This document shows positions 34,365 through 44,724 of a stretch of DNA of 64,000 nucleotides, one piece after another. The number at the start of each line of letters is the position of its first letter. The stretch's first letter is position 1. Location: NCBI GenBank assembly GCA_036435485.1, contig CM071600.1, positions 118,412,046 to 118,476,045 of the forward strand, read 5' to 3'. A model generated the notes under the pieces. It was not told the DNA's origin and did no database searches. It was given only the letters and a program-made list of their open reading frames with translations. The DNA is from Saposhnikovia divaricata. Taxonomy: Eukaryota; Streptophyta; Magnoliopsida; Apiales; Apiaceae. Position numbers and translations under genes: made by a program.

Positions 34365-35741
34365 TTACATTTTCGGGAGGTCTTTGATTGAGGGGAAATT
34401 TAGAGTTGACCTCAGATTGACTCGGGAACTTGTTCTTCTCTCGCTCACCTCTAACTTAGATATGGCTTGAGTACTAGCATTCAAAATTTGCTTATCTTGA
34501 GTCATGGTTTGCATGAAGGTTTGTTGAGATTGAGCCAAATTAGTTGTTGATTTCAAAAGCGCATCAAGAGTCTTTTCCAAGGAATTAATTGTCTTATCCA
34601 ACTCATGAAAGCCGGGAGGGTGGGCGGGAGCTTGAGTTGAATAAGGAATGTGATTTTGAGTCGCGTTTGGATAAAGACCTTGGTTGGGAGTTGGGTAAGA
34701 GTTCGGCTTTTGAAAAGAAGGTGGCGGAGATTGGTAATTTTGGCCTTGGTTCCACGAGAAATTCGGGTGATTCCTCCAACCGGGATGGTATGTCGATGCA
34801 AACGGGTCATTCCTCAGGGTTGGTTGAAACACAGCATTAACTTGCTCAAATTCGGGAAAGTTCGTAAAACCTTGATTATAATATGATCACATAGACACTT
34901 GTGAGGGGGCCTTACTAGTTTCTAGGGCTTCGAGTCTTCTAGTTAAAGTAGCTAATTTGGCATCGGTTGCAATATTGTTTCTAGTTGAATGCAAACCTCT
35001 AGATGTACTGGACGACTCATTCGATTTACTAGGTTCCCTAGTTGACTCCCACAACATCGTCTTTTCGGCTAAATCCTCGAAAAACGCCCACCCTTCATCC
35101 TCATCTTTCTCCATAAATTTACCTTGGCATATAGATTCTAACAAAGCGGTTGTTAGACTATCTAAGGCCTCGTAAACGATCTTACAAAGTCTCCATTTTT
35201 CTATTCCGTGGTGGGGGCATTGTGATAAAAGATTTTTAAAACGATCAAAATATTTCCAAATAGACTCATTTTCCTTTTGATGAAATTGATTTATCTCATT
35301 TGTAATCCTTGTAGTCTTGTGATTAGGAAAATATTTTCTTAAAAAAGTTACCAAAAATCCCTCCCACGTGGAAATAGAATTAACGGGTAGACTATACAAC
35401 CATTTTTTAGCATTTTCTTTCAAAGCGAAGTTGATAAGTCTAAGTCTAATGGAGTCCTAGGTAAGATGTTGGAGTTTTTGCAATGCGCAAACTTTCTCGA
35501 ATTCATGAAGAAAAAGATACGGGTCCTCACCATCACTCCCGGTAAATTTAGGTAACATGCTAATGTGATGGGCTTTGATTCCGAAATTATTACCATTAAT
35601 GGGTGGAAGAGTGATACACGATGGTTGAGCGGAACGGGTGGGATAGCAATGGTCCTTAAGAGACATGGCCATGGTTACTATTGTTTCAGAATTTTCTAAA
35701 GACTCGGAATCGAAAGAGAACGGAATCTCAAACGATCTCAC
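34365..35741 (-). pseudogene. gag of the Tat/Athila-like element, three stops
   Basis: Read on the minus strand from 35741, the N-terminal segment carries MLPKFTGSDGEDPYLFLHEF, a typical gag core of this lineage. It ends at an in-frame tag (35457-35459). The same frame continues with KENAKKWLYSLP and a WEGFLVTFLRKYFP motif to a tga at 34887-34889, then a Pro/Asn/Gln-rich tail (HPGWRNHPNFSW) up to 34365. The stops interrupt one continuous frame, so decay has been by point mutation. It would have encoded the particle protein only. Confidence 0.8.
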
Positions 35742-36468
35742 TAGCCTAACAGAATTATCCCTACGCCAAAAAGTCGGAATAATTAAAGATTACGTCCTTT
35801 TTTAGGTACCTTCCTAATTGAGCGCGAAAATCCTAGGGGCCATGTCTAATTTAATTTTATTAAGGCTTGGGTATGAAAAAATGAAGAATTAATTGTTGTG
35901 GGCCAAGAAAAGAGTGATGAAATCCCTTCCCTTATCTTCGAAGTGGTTTTGCCCTTAAAATTTATTTACAAATGATGCAACAAACAACAAGATATAAAAA
36001 ACTATAAACAATTATGGATATTTTAAACTACGTGCTCTAATATAAAGAAAAGAAAGAATTTAAAGCACCTTTGGGTCCTCCAGCGATCACCACAATTTAT
36101 AAGGTACGAAAAATTAAAAACAAGAAAATAAAAATCTAGATGATGTGCCCTAAGTGATTAAATGCATGATGCAACAATTATGTAATTTCTAACTTATTTT
36201 TTTTAGATTTTAAATTTTCAATTTTTTTTGATTTTTTTTTGATTTTTTTGTGATTTTCTAAAATAATATAAAGGCGAAAAGAGAGAAATACGGGTTACCG
36301 AAGCACGCTTCCAAAAATTCCCATTTTTTCCAAGCTTCGAGAGGAGATTCCCGAAATTTCCAACTTTCTTAAAAAAATGAGACAAAAATAAGACAAGTAA
36401 AACTAATTCGAAAAATTAAAAATCAAGACGCGAAAAATAATTAGTCCCCGGCAGCGGCGACAAAAACT
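35742..36468 (-). other. Leader and primer-binding site of the gag-only element
   Basis: The primer site is at about 36445-36466 (minus strand ttttgtcgccgctgccgggg), next to the 5' LTR. The remainder is AT-rich leader without an ORF. Confidence 0.7.
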
Positions 36469-38614
36469 TGATGTGCTAGGAAATAAGGATTTAAATTGCA
36501 AGTGCACAATTTCATCATTTTAATACTTGAGATATCGATCCACAGAGACTAATATTTTCGCGAACCTTAAATTTTAATTTAATCGAACTAGAACAATTTT
36601 GTTTGGAATTTTTTTGATTTAACTCATTAATTCCTAAAATTTAAACTACTTTAAAAAGCAAATTAAAATTATTATTCTATTTGTACTCTAATTAATAAAA
36701 AAAGAAAGAAAAGAACAAAAACTAAATTATTCTAAAAATTTCTAAATTTGAATTAAAACTTGATTTTATTTTAAATTCTTTTTTTTTTAGATTTTATGTA
36801 CACAAAATTTTAGAAAAATTCAACATGACTCATTTGTAAATATGACTAGCCATTTATATCACCAACAACTCAAAATAAACAATCTCAAAATTCGATTAAT
36901 CAAGAAAACAAGTTCTTTAAACTGCAAATTTACAAAACATAATTCGATCACTACTACTCCTACTCGGGACTAACTCAACTCAACCTACACAGACTACACT
37001 GCAACAAAGCAACGAACAAACTCAGCACAATAAAACGCAGAACATAAAACTCGAAACACGCAGCCCAGTTAACTCAGTAACTCATAAAACCAGAATAAAC
37101 TCAGAACTCAGTAATGTCCGAGATTCCAACTCGGCAAACAACTCAACCAGCGGACTCAAAACAAAATTAACGATTACACGAACTTATCGAAACAGCAAAC
37201 TACCTACTGACTCGACGACTACAGTGAAGAACAGCAAAACACAGTTAACGAAAATACAAACAAAACTAAGGTCAACTCAGCAAATACAAAACGCAAAAAA
37301 GAAACGTAAAAACGAACTCAGCGATTTGGACTTAAACTCATGGACTTGCAGCAAAAAAAAACAGAAACAAGAAACACCAACCACGACTCAGCCAAAAATT
37401 CAACAGCAGCCATCAATTCAATGACCAAACTCGCAGTTGGACTCGGGAAACTAACAATACGACTCGAATTAAAACTAGCAGCGAACTGGAGAACACAAAA
37501 CAAAACAAGATATGAAAACAGAATTCAAACGAAAAGAAAAAGAAAGACAGCGAGAATGTATAGAGAAGACGAAGAAAGGAAATGGGTTTGTGCGAATTGA
37601 AGAAGGAAGGGGGAGAGGGGTTTACAACGAAAAGAACGAAAAAAAAGAAGGTGATAGTTTGTGTTTGTGGAGAAGAAGAGAGGAATTAAGAAAAAGAAGA
37701 GATGAAAATCAAAGCTGGGTTTTGTTATAAAAATAATGAAACAGGGGAACTCAAAGCTTCGAATTAAACAAAAACGAGAAATTAATTACTGAAAATTTAT
37801 GAAACTAATTTTTTTTATTTTTTAAAATTAAATGCGAGAACAAAGGAATTAAATACGACATGAAATTAAGATTATACTAAAATGATGATTTAAAATAAAA
37901 TGCCCACAATAAAATGGAGATTTAAAGGGGCTCAACTACCATTTTTAACTAAGAACAAGAAAATAAATATCGTTACTTTCAACCCAAAGTGGTTAGCATT
38001 TCGCTACTTTGTCCACTAATCGGATTTACGAAAATAATGAAAGTTAGGCAACATAAACGAGAGAGCAAGACAAGAAAATAAAGGAAACTTGAAATTGGAT
38101 TAAACTTAAAAAGAGTGTTTACACAATTTAGAACTACAAAATAAGAAAAGAAAGAAATTTATGCTACCCCTAAAACTACACTAAAATCTATGTTCATAAT
38201 ACAAGGGGGTGAGGGGGTATTTATAGGACAAGAATTAGGGTTAAGGGGTGTGTTGGGTGAATCTCCACCCTACACCTTCTAAATGTGGCGGAGAAATCCT
38301 AGCCATCCATTTGTTTTCTTCCTCCATAAGCTTTGTTGAGTGGATCTTGGCCATACACTTAATTAATGTGTTGGGATGATCTCCACCTTCCACATGTCTT
38401 CAAAGATTCATTTTCCTCCAAACTCCTAATTCTTTCTCCTTTTTTCATTTAAGTCCTTTTTCTTCCTCTTTTTCCCTTCCTTGGTCTTTATTTCTTTATT
38501 TTGCCATTTCTTTATTTTTTCTCGAATTTCCTGGAATGCAACAAAATAATTTATTAAAATACGAGTTCAAGCAATAAATAGGTAATAAAAATATTCAAAA
38601 ATATGCATTTATCA
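36469..38614 (-). repeat. 5' LTR of the gag-only element (2146 bp)
   Basis: Full-length partner of 29083-31237. The core promoter tataaat is at 38219-38225 on the minus strand. The element's transcript would start shortly after and run leftwards. Confidence 0.9.
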
Positions 38615-39732
38615 GTGGTGTGCTGATTGGGTAGAGAATTTGCGGGACATTCCAACAATTTTCATTTCAGCATAGTAAGGCAAAGATTGTAAGACAGAAA
38701 AAAATACTGATAGATTAGAACTTAATACCTGAACTACGTGTAATGAGGTAAGAGCCTTCTCCACATGAAGCTTTATACTCTTAGAGGTACAGAACACCTT
38801 TGTACTGGATGGAGTAAATTGACAGTGTTCTTGAAGCTATACTTAGAGAAACAAGTTTGCAGAGATAGTCATGGATATTCATTTAGGTATCTGCAAATAT
38901 GTTACATTTAACTATGTTACATTTAACCCTAATGCCTTAATTTGTCAATTTTACGTGGGAGTTCAATCAGCAAAATTAAAAAAAAAATACCTATTCATGT
39001 GTTCAAAATTAACCAATTAGTCCTGTTTTAAAGCAGAGTCCAAATTAGTTGTTTTTAATTTTAACATTAATTCTAGGTGTTTTACACATGGCAAATGATA
39101 GAATTGAAGAACCTAGTTGATGTAATAACCAAGTTTGCTTGTGATAACACCAATACATCACCATCATCATCTTCTGTTGTCAGATCAAGTCCTTGGGAGT
39201 ACTGCAAATGGAACAAGAAACTGTGCAACTGTGTAGCCATTAAAGCTCACTTTTTGATTAGATGAACATGTCAAGTTAGAATTAAGAACAACATGAACAA
39301 GGTCTTGAGATTAACAACAAATTTAGTCAGTTTATGTCAGATACATTCGAAATGAACTGATTAAATTGAAGTTAACCCAATGAAATGTATGCTTAACCAC
39401 TTACAGATTCAGAAATACGCATAAGTTGAATTAATTTTACTAAACCACAGAGATTAGATTATTAAAACAACTTAGGTAATTTAAGCACAATCTATCTTTA
39501 TCTTATCTAATTGTTTTTTGTTGAAATCAAGTCAAAATATAATCTAACAGTGAAGTCACTTCACAGAGACATGCAGACAGATTATAACAATAAGAACAAA
39601 ACAAAATAGATAGATGGAAAGATCATTTCATTAATTTTTAAAAAAAATTACATAAATGGTCAAACGACCATTGAAACAAAATAAAAAAAACTTAACAAAA
39701 ACTAAATGACGTCCCCCCTCCCCCTAAACCAA
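38615..39732 (-). other. copia-1 interior downstream of its extra ORF
   Basis: No convincing gene. A 61-aa minus-strand frame (38612-38797) has protein-like residues up to a cag/gtatta junction that resembles a splice donor, so a spliced reading is possible, but no partner exon was found. Confidence 0.35.
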
Positions 39733-39933
39733 CTAGGCGGCTGCGGCTGGGTCGTCGACGGAATCCCCTCGGTTGCGCGCTCGGAGAACTTCCAAAGCTG
39801 CACGCATGACGGCTATGGACTTCTCCTCCTCCGCGAGAAGCTTGTCTATTTTCTCCTGGAGAGCCATCACCTTTTCGTAGAAAGGCATGGCTTCAAACTC
39901 TTCTACATAAACCTTGAGGATGCTCTTTGTCAT
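39733..39933 (-). CDS. copia-1 extra ORF, 66-aa coiled-coil-like protein
   Basis: A 66-codon minus-strand frame, beginning MTKSILKVYVEEF. It is rich in Glu, Lys, Leu and Ala in a heptad-like pattern (VMALQEKIDKLLAEEEKSI) and ends DDPAAAA. It is less AT-rich than its surroundings. A TATA box (40014-40020) lies about 80 nt upstream with a CT-rich leader between, and an aatgaaa-type signal lies about 100 nt downstream, so it looks like a small self-contained transcription unit inside the retrotransposon. It lies 711 nt after the pol stop; copia-2 has its own, unrelated-looking extra ORF in the same position. It may be a truncated version of a longer extra ORF. Function unknown. Confidence 0.5.
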   Translation of the reverse strand: MTKSILKVYVEEFEAMPFYEKVMALQEKIDKLLAEEEKSIAVMRAALEVLRARNRGDSVDDPAAAA

Positions 39934-40013
39934 TTTTGAGAAAGGTTGAAGAAGAAAAGGAGAAAGAAGGTTGTTTTTGTAAGTGTGAGTCCAAATGATC
40001 TCTATCCCTGCCC

Positions 40014-40020
40014 ATTTATA
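40014..40020 (-). promoter_or_regulatory. Internal TATA box before the copia-1 extra ORF
   Basis: Minus-strand gcttataaatggg, followed about 80 nt later by the ATG of the 66-aa ORF, with a CTTTCTCC-rich leader between. A phased short-word array lies about 320 bp upstream. Confidence 0.5.
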
Positions 40021-40337
40021 AGCCCAGAAGTCTGAAAGACGTGACTTAATAACTAAGAGTTAAAAGGATGTAAGGTTAAGCAAAGGTCACACCTCTTTAA
40101 ACACACTAACGCATGCAAAAGAAATTACACGGTGTCCTAGACTAATTCTGACAGATCATTTAGAAAAGATAAAAAGTAAATATTATGTGTGTAAGTTGTT
40201 CCAAAATCATTTAAGTCTGACGGTTTGAGTCTAATCAATACGAGACAAATAATTTTAGAGTACAGAACACACAAAGCATTCGATTATTCTGGATAAATGA
40301 TAAAGCAATTAAATGATATTAACAAATAATTAATCCA

Positions 40338-40553
40338 TTTGATATCTCAAATATCAACCATTCGATATTATCCGAACATTAACTTATTCGATGTCTCTTA
40401 GTAATTGACTAGTCGATATCTCTAGCATGAAAGCTAGTTCGATATCTCTAGGAAATCAGCTAATCGACATCTCAAGTATAACATTCATTCGATAACTCAA
40501 ATGAGTACACATATTTATTCGATATATCTAGGAAACTAAGTGTTCGATATCTC
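40338..40553 (-). repeat. 9-copy array of TTCGATATCTC at about 25-bp intervals
   Basis: On the + strand, words like ttcgatatctc start at 40338, 40361, 40387, 40412, 40438, 40463, 40488, 40518 and 40543. Spacings are 23-26 bp with one of 30. The intervening sequence is not conserved, so this is a word array rather than an ordinary tandem repeat. It lies between the pol stop and the internal TATA box. Confidence 0.85.
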
Positions 40554-40643
40554 TAGAGTAATCATGCAAATAAGCAAATAAAACAAATAAAATCCAGAAA
40601 ATAAAATTCACTGGCTGCAATTAATTGAACAGATATTAAACGA

Positions 40644-42416
40644 TTATGAAAAGTTTAACATACCAAGCTCACTTACCAACCTCGAAAAGGTTGCTTCATC
40701 TAGATCTTTAGTAAAGATATCTACCAATTGTTTCTCACTTGGAATAAAATGTAGTTCCACAGTACCTTCCATCACATGCTCTTTGATGAAATGGTATCTG
40801 ATGTCTATGTGCTTGGTTCTTGAATGACGCACTGGGTTCTTAGAAATTGCAATTGCACTAGTGTTGTCGCAGAAAATTGGAATCTTCTCAACATTAACTC
40901 CGTAGTCAAGCAATTGATTTCTCATCCATAAAATCTGTGCACAACAACTTCCAGCTGCTATATACTCAGCCTCTGCTGTTGAAGTGGAAACTGAATTTTG
41001 CTTCTTACTGAACCATGAAACCAGCTTGTTTCCTAAGAACTGACAGGTGCATGTGGTACCTTTTCTATCCATTTTGCAACCTGCATAATCTGCATCTGAA
41101 TAGCCTATTAGATCAAAACCAGAATCTCTAAGGTACCAAATCCCAAGGTTTGGTGTTCTCTTGAGATATCTGAAAATCCTTTTAATAGCTACTAAATGAG
41201 ATTCCCTAGGGTCAGCTTGGAATCTAGCACATAAACATGTAGCAAACATAATATCAAGTCTGCTAGTAGTTAAATATAAAAGAGATCCAACCATGCCTCT
41301 ATAGCTTAAAATGTCCACCTTCTTTTCCTTAGTATTCAACTCAAGCTTAGTGGCAGTGGCCATGGGTGTTTTTGCAGAAGTGCAATCTGCTAAGTCAAAT
41401 CTTTTTAAAAGATCATGCACATATTTAGTTTGACTTATAAAAATTCCCTCATTTACTTGTTTAACTTGTAAACCAAGAAAATAAGTTAATTTACCTATTA
41501 TACTCATTTCATATTTACTTTGCATAAGTTTGAGAAACCTTTTGCAAAGCTTCTCATCTGTAGACCCAAATATTATATCATTTACATAAATTTGGACAAG
41601 TATCATAGAGCCATTGCCAGATCTATAAAAGAGAGTTTTATCAACAGCACCTCTGATGAAGTGATTCTCTATGAGGAATAGTGAAAGTGTGTCATACCAG
41701 GCTCTAGGTGCTTGCTTCAGGCCATAGAGTGCTTTGAGCATATAATACACATATTCTGGAAAATCTGGATCTTCAAAGCCAGGATGTTAACTAACATACA
41801 CCTCCTCCTCTAGAATACCGTTTAGAAATGCACTCTTGACATCTATTTGATAGACTTTGAAATTGGCATGAGCTGCATAGGCTAGGAACATTCTAATTGC
41901 TTCTAACCTTGCCACTGGTGCAAAGGTTTCTTCAAAGTCAATTCATTCTTCTTGGCAGTAGCCTTTAGCAACTAGTCTAGCTTTATTCCTTGTGACTATG
42001 CCATTCTCGTCCATCTTGTTCTTGAATACCCACTTAGTGTCAATCACTGATTTGTCTTTAGGTTTGGGTACAAGTTTTCATATTTCATTTCTCTCAAATT
42101 GGTTTAGCTCTTCTTGCATTGCTAAAACCAAGTATGGATCTAGAAGAGCATCTTCAACCTTCTTAGGTTCTTCTTTAGAAAGAAAACTGCTATACAAGCA
42201 TTCTTCTCGAGTTGCTCTCCTAGTTGGACTTTTTCACTGGAATAACCAATTATAAGTTCAAAAGGGTGATCCTTAGTCCATTTTCTTTGTGGTGGTAAGC
42301 TTGACCTTGATGAAGTTACTTCGTTCTCTTCACGTTGACCATCTTGATTTATTGTTGAGCGTTGACTGTGAGAAACTCCCCCTGGGTGTACGGACCTCGA
42401 GTTGAGTGGAGTTCTA
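40644..42416 (-). pseudogene. copia-1 pol fragment: reverse transcriptase and RNase H
   Basis: Minus-strand copia pol. The longest open piece (40644-41750, 368 aa) starts inside the reverse transcriptase (ALYGLKQAPRAWYDTL) and runs through RNase H (TSTAEAEYIAAGSC) to the natural end. The catalytic YVDD box reads YVND, so one essential Asp is lost. Upstream, the frame carries further damage, including an in-frame taa before HPGFEDP and others near the WKLVPKP region, but it can be followed to the spacer before RT (RKWTKDHPFEL). It is cut at 42416 by an LTR insertion with ttcta as the likely target sequence. Integrase, protease and gag are outside the window. Closely related to copia-2 pol. Confidence 0.85.
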
Positions 42417-43652
42417 TGATAAGTGCATATTTTTGCATATTTTTATTACCTATTTATTGCTTGAACTCGTATTTTAATAATTTATTTTGTTGCATTTCAG
42501 GAAATTCGTGAATAAATAAAGAAATGGCAAAATAAAGAAATAAAGAGCAAGGAAGGGAAAAAGAGGAATAAAAAGGACTTAAATGAAAAGAGGAAAAAGA
42601 ATTAGGAGCTTGGTGGAAAAGGAATCTTGGAGGACATGTGGAAGGTGGAGATCATCTCAACACACTACATAAGTGTATGGCCAAGATCAACTCTTCAAAG
42701 CTTAAGGGGGAAGGAAACAAACAGATGGCTAGGATTTCACCACCACACACCACAAATGTATGGTGGGGATTTACCCAACACCCCCCTTAACCCTAATTCC
42801 TATCCTATAAATACCCCTTCACCCCCTTGTATTGAAGAACTTAGATTTTAGGGTAGCTTTAATTTCTTGTTTTTTTTAGTTTCAAATCTTGTAAACACTT
42901 TTTATTTTAATGCAAAAATTTCATTTCCTTTAATAACTCGTCTTGTTCTTTCGTTTTTGTTGCATAGCTTTCGTTATTTTCGTAAATCCGATTAGTGGAC
43001 AAAGTAGCGAAAAGCTAACCACTATGGGTTAAAAGTATCGATTTTTAATTTCTTGTTCTTAGTTAAAAATCGTAATTAAGCCCTTTTAAATATCCATTTT
43101 ATTGTGGGTTTTTAATTTTAATTCATCGTTCTAGTAACTTTACTTTTGTAGTTAAATGTCCTTATTTTTGTTTTTAATTTCGTATTGAATTTTCAAAAAA
43201 AAAAAAGAAAACATAAAAATATTAAATTTTATTTTTTGGTATTTATTTTCTGTCACTGTTTTTATTTGCTTTAAATTCGAATGTAATTATCCTTTACCTT
43301 GTTTTTTTTGTTCATAACATCTATAGCCTCCTCTGCTTTTTCTTTTTTTCTCTTCTGTTCGAACAAGACAATCCTCCCCCTCCCATTTCCTTCTGTCTTC
43401 TTCTTCTTTGAAAAAAAAACACGAAATTCCATCTTCCCTCCTCCCTCTCCTTCGTTTTAATTACCTTTTTTTTCTTTCTTTTTCGAGTCTTACACACACC
43501 TCCACAAACCCACTTCTATCTCTCTCTCTCCACACTCTCTTTCCTCTTTTCTTTTCTACAAACCCACGATTAACACATAAACCTTTTTCCCCTGTTGATA
43601 TCAAGTCATTGAGTCGCAATTCTTGCATCTTTGTGATGTCCGAGTTCATAGT
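42417..43652 (+). repeat. 5' part of an LTR related to the gag-only element
   Basis: Starts tgataagtgcatat and is similar, with many differences, to the sense strand of the 2.15-kb LTR of the Tat/Athila-like element, but lies in the opposite orientation. The core promoter cctataaatacccc is conserved (TATA at 42806-42812). It is interrupted at 43652 by copia-2 (flank atagt); the rest should lie beyond the window. It is inserted into copia-1 pol. Confidence 0.75.
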
Positions 43653-43720
43653 TGTTAGGAATATGTTGTACTTGATGATAACTTCACAATCAATCAAATT
43701 GTATAAGGTTTTGTATCTGT

Positions 43721-44057
43721 CAACGGATGAGGATTTATAACTCTATCCGTTGACAGGTAGCTCATCAATGGATGAGGTTTTGTAGCATACTGCAGTATCT
43801 CTATGTTATCAGTTGATAGTGTTTTTATCCACAGTCATGTTGACCATCAACGGATAGGCAGAATAGGGTAGCCAATTGTAAATAAGCTATGCTATGTAAT
43901 TCTGTCTAAGTGAAAGTGTATCAACAGATGAAGACAAAACTCTATCAACGGATACAACTCAAATCCACTCTATCAACGGATACAGCTCAAGTCTCAATAT
44001 CAACGGATACAGCTCAATACATCATCAACGGATGTCAGTGTATAATATCAACGGATA
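43721..44057 (+). repeat. Array of TCAACGGAT words in the copia-2 LTR
   Basis: Exact aacggat or its complement atccgtt occurs near 43721, 43744, 43848, 43944, 43972, 44000, 44024 and 44048, with further one-mismatch copies between (e.g. 43769, 43921). The last five are spaced 28, 28, 24 and 24 bp. The aacgg core matches the core of plant MYB-bound elements, including the mitosis-specific activator site; this link is inference. Confidence 0.85.
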
Positions 44058-44495
44058 ATCATTGACACTGTCTTCTATGCTAAGCTGGGGATTAGCAGTT
44101 GATAAGGACAGGTTTGACTGACAGTTCACATGGGTTGATAGTAGATACAAAAAGCAGTATGGCAGCCATACTTTGCAAACACAGAAGAAAGAAGCATTCC
44201 GTTTACACTATGAATACAAGAAAGGTGTAGGAGACATGTCTGTTCACAAGGACAACCTTTCGGCTACATGTGTATTTGGAGTGTAGTAGCAAGTCAACTA
44301 GAATTAGATTAATATTATCTTATTCCAGTAGTACTTGTAAAACTTGGGATATATAACCAAGTGTAGCAACTCTTTGTAGGCTAAGAAAACAGATACATTT
44401 GCTTGGGGTTTTTATTGAATATCTTTAGAAAGCAAAGAGTTGTAAAATAGAAGCTGTGTACTTTTGTATCACAGAGTTTTCTTCGAATAAAAGCT

Positions 44496-44520
44496 TCAGG
44501 TGGTGCATTTAACCACCTGA
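44496..44520 (+). promoter_or_regulatory. Conserved LTR stem-loop (copia-2)
   Basis: tcaggtggt/accacctga, a 9-bp perfect stem with a 7-nt loop, starts 5 nt after the aataaa signal. The stem is shared with the copia-1 LTR at 26442-26468. Confidence 0.65.
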
Positions 44521-44667
44521 TTTTTTTATGTGTTTGTGCATTAATCTTTCTACAACAATTATCTAAGTATAGATTTCTGGAGTTCTTATCAGAAATTTAT
44601 AAATATCAAGAATTGTATTCAACCCCCCTTCTACAATTATACAAGTGTGTAATCTGGGAATAACAAT

Positions 44668-44679
44668 TGGTATCAGAGC
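44668..44679 (+). other. copia-2 primer-binding site
   Basis: tggtatcagagc, complementary to the tRNA-Met 3' end, two bases after the LTR end. Confidence 0.85.
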
Positions 44680-44724
44680 AAGCTTCTAACATATTTGAAG
44701 TTTAAAGATCAACACACTTCCAAC

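Larger units (their letters stand above)
29083..38614 (-). mobile_element. Non-autonomous Tat/Athila-like gypsy element (gag and protease only)
   Basis: Two LTRs (5' LTR 36469-38614, 3' LTR 29083-31237) bound a 5.2-kb interior. On the minus strand this has a primer site rich in CCGCTGCCGGGG next to the 5' LTR, a broken gag, a protease remnant and a polypurine tract. No reverse transcriptase, RNase H or integrase sequence is present. The ends are TGATAAG...CACATCA on the minus strand, and the flanks gtgat/gtggt are a near-perfect 5-bp target duplication. LTR copies differ by a few percent by eye, older than gypsy-1. Placement in Tat/Athila rests on the primer site and gag style. It would need enzymes from a related element to move. 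Confidence 0.8.
26297..42416 (-). mobile_element. copia-1: Ty1/copia element, 5' half missing, split by another element
   Basis: Read on the minus strand: pol fragment (42416 to 40644), short-word array, TATA box, 66-aa extra ORF, then, after removing the 29083-38614 insertion, a 3' internal segment, polypurine tract (27747-27760) and 3' LTR (27746 to 26297). The link across the insertion rests on gtgat at 29078-29082 and gtggt at 38615-38619, a 5-bp target duplication with one mismatch. At 42416 it is cut by a third element; the missing half would lie beyond the window. Its pol is closely related to that of copia-2 and, like it, carries an extra ORF downstream of pol. That layout resembles the SIRE/Maximus group; this placement is tentative. 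Confidence 0.7.
43653..44665 (+). repeat. copia-2 5' LTR (1013 bp)
   Basis: Begins TGTTAGGAATATG and ends GGGAATAACA, with TGTTA/TAACA inverted ends. TATA box gatatataacc at 44350-44356, polyadenylation signal aataaa at 44486-44491, then a perfect stem-loop (44496-44520). An eight-copy word array (43721-44057) occupies the U3 region about 300 bp before the TATA box. Confidence 0.88.
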
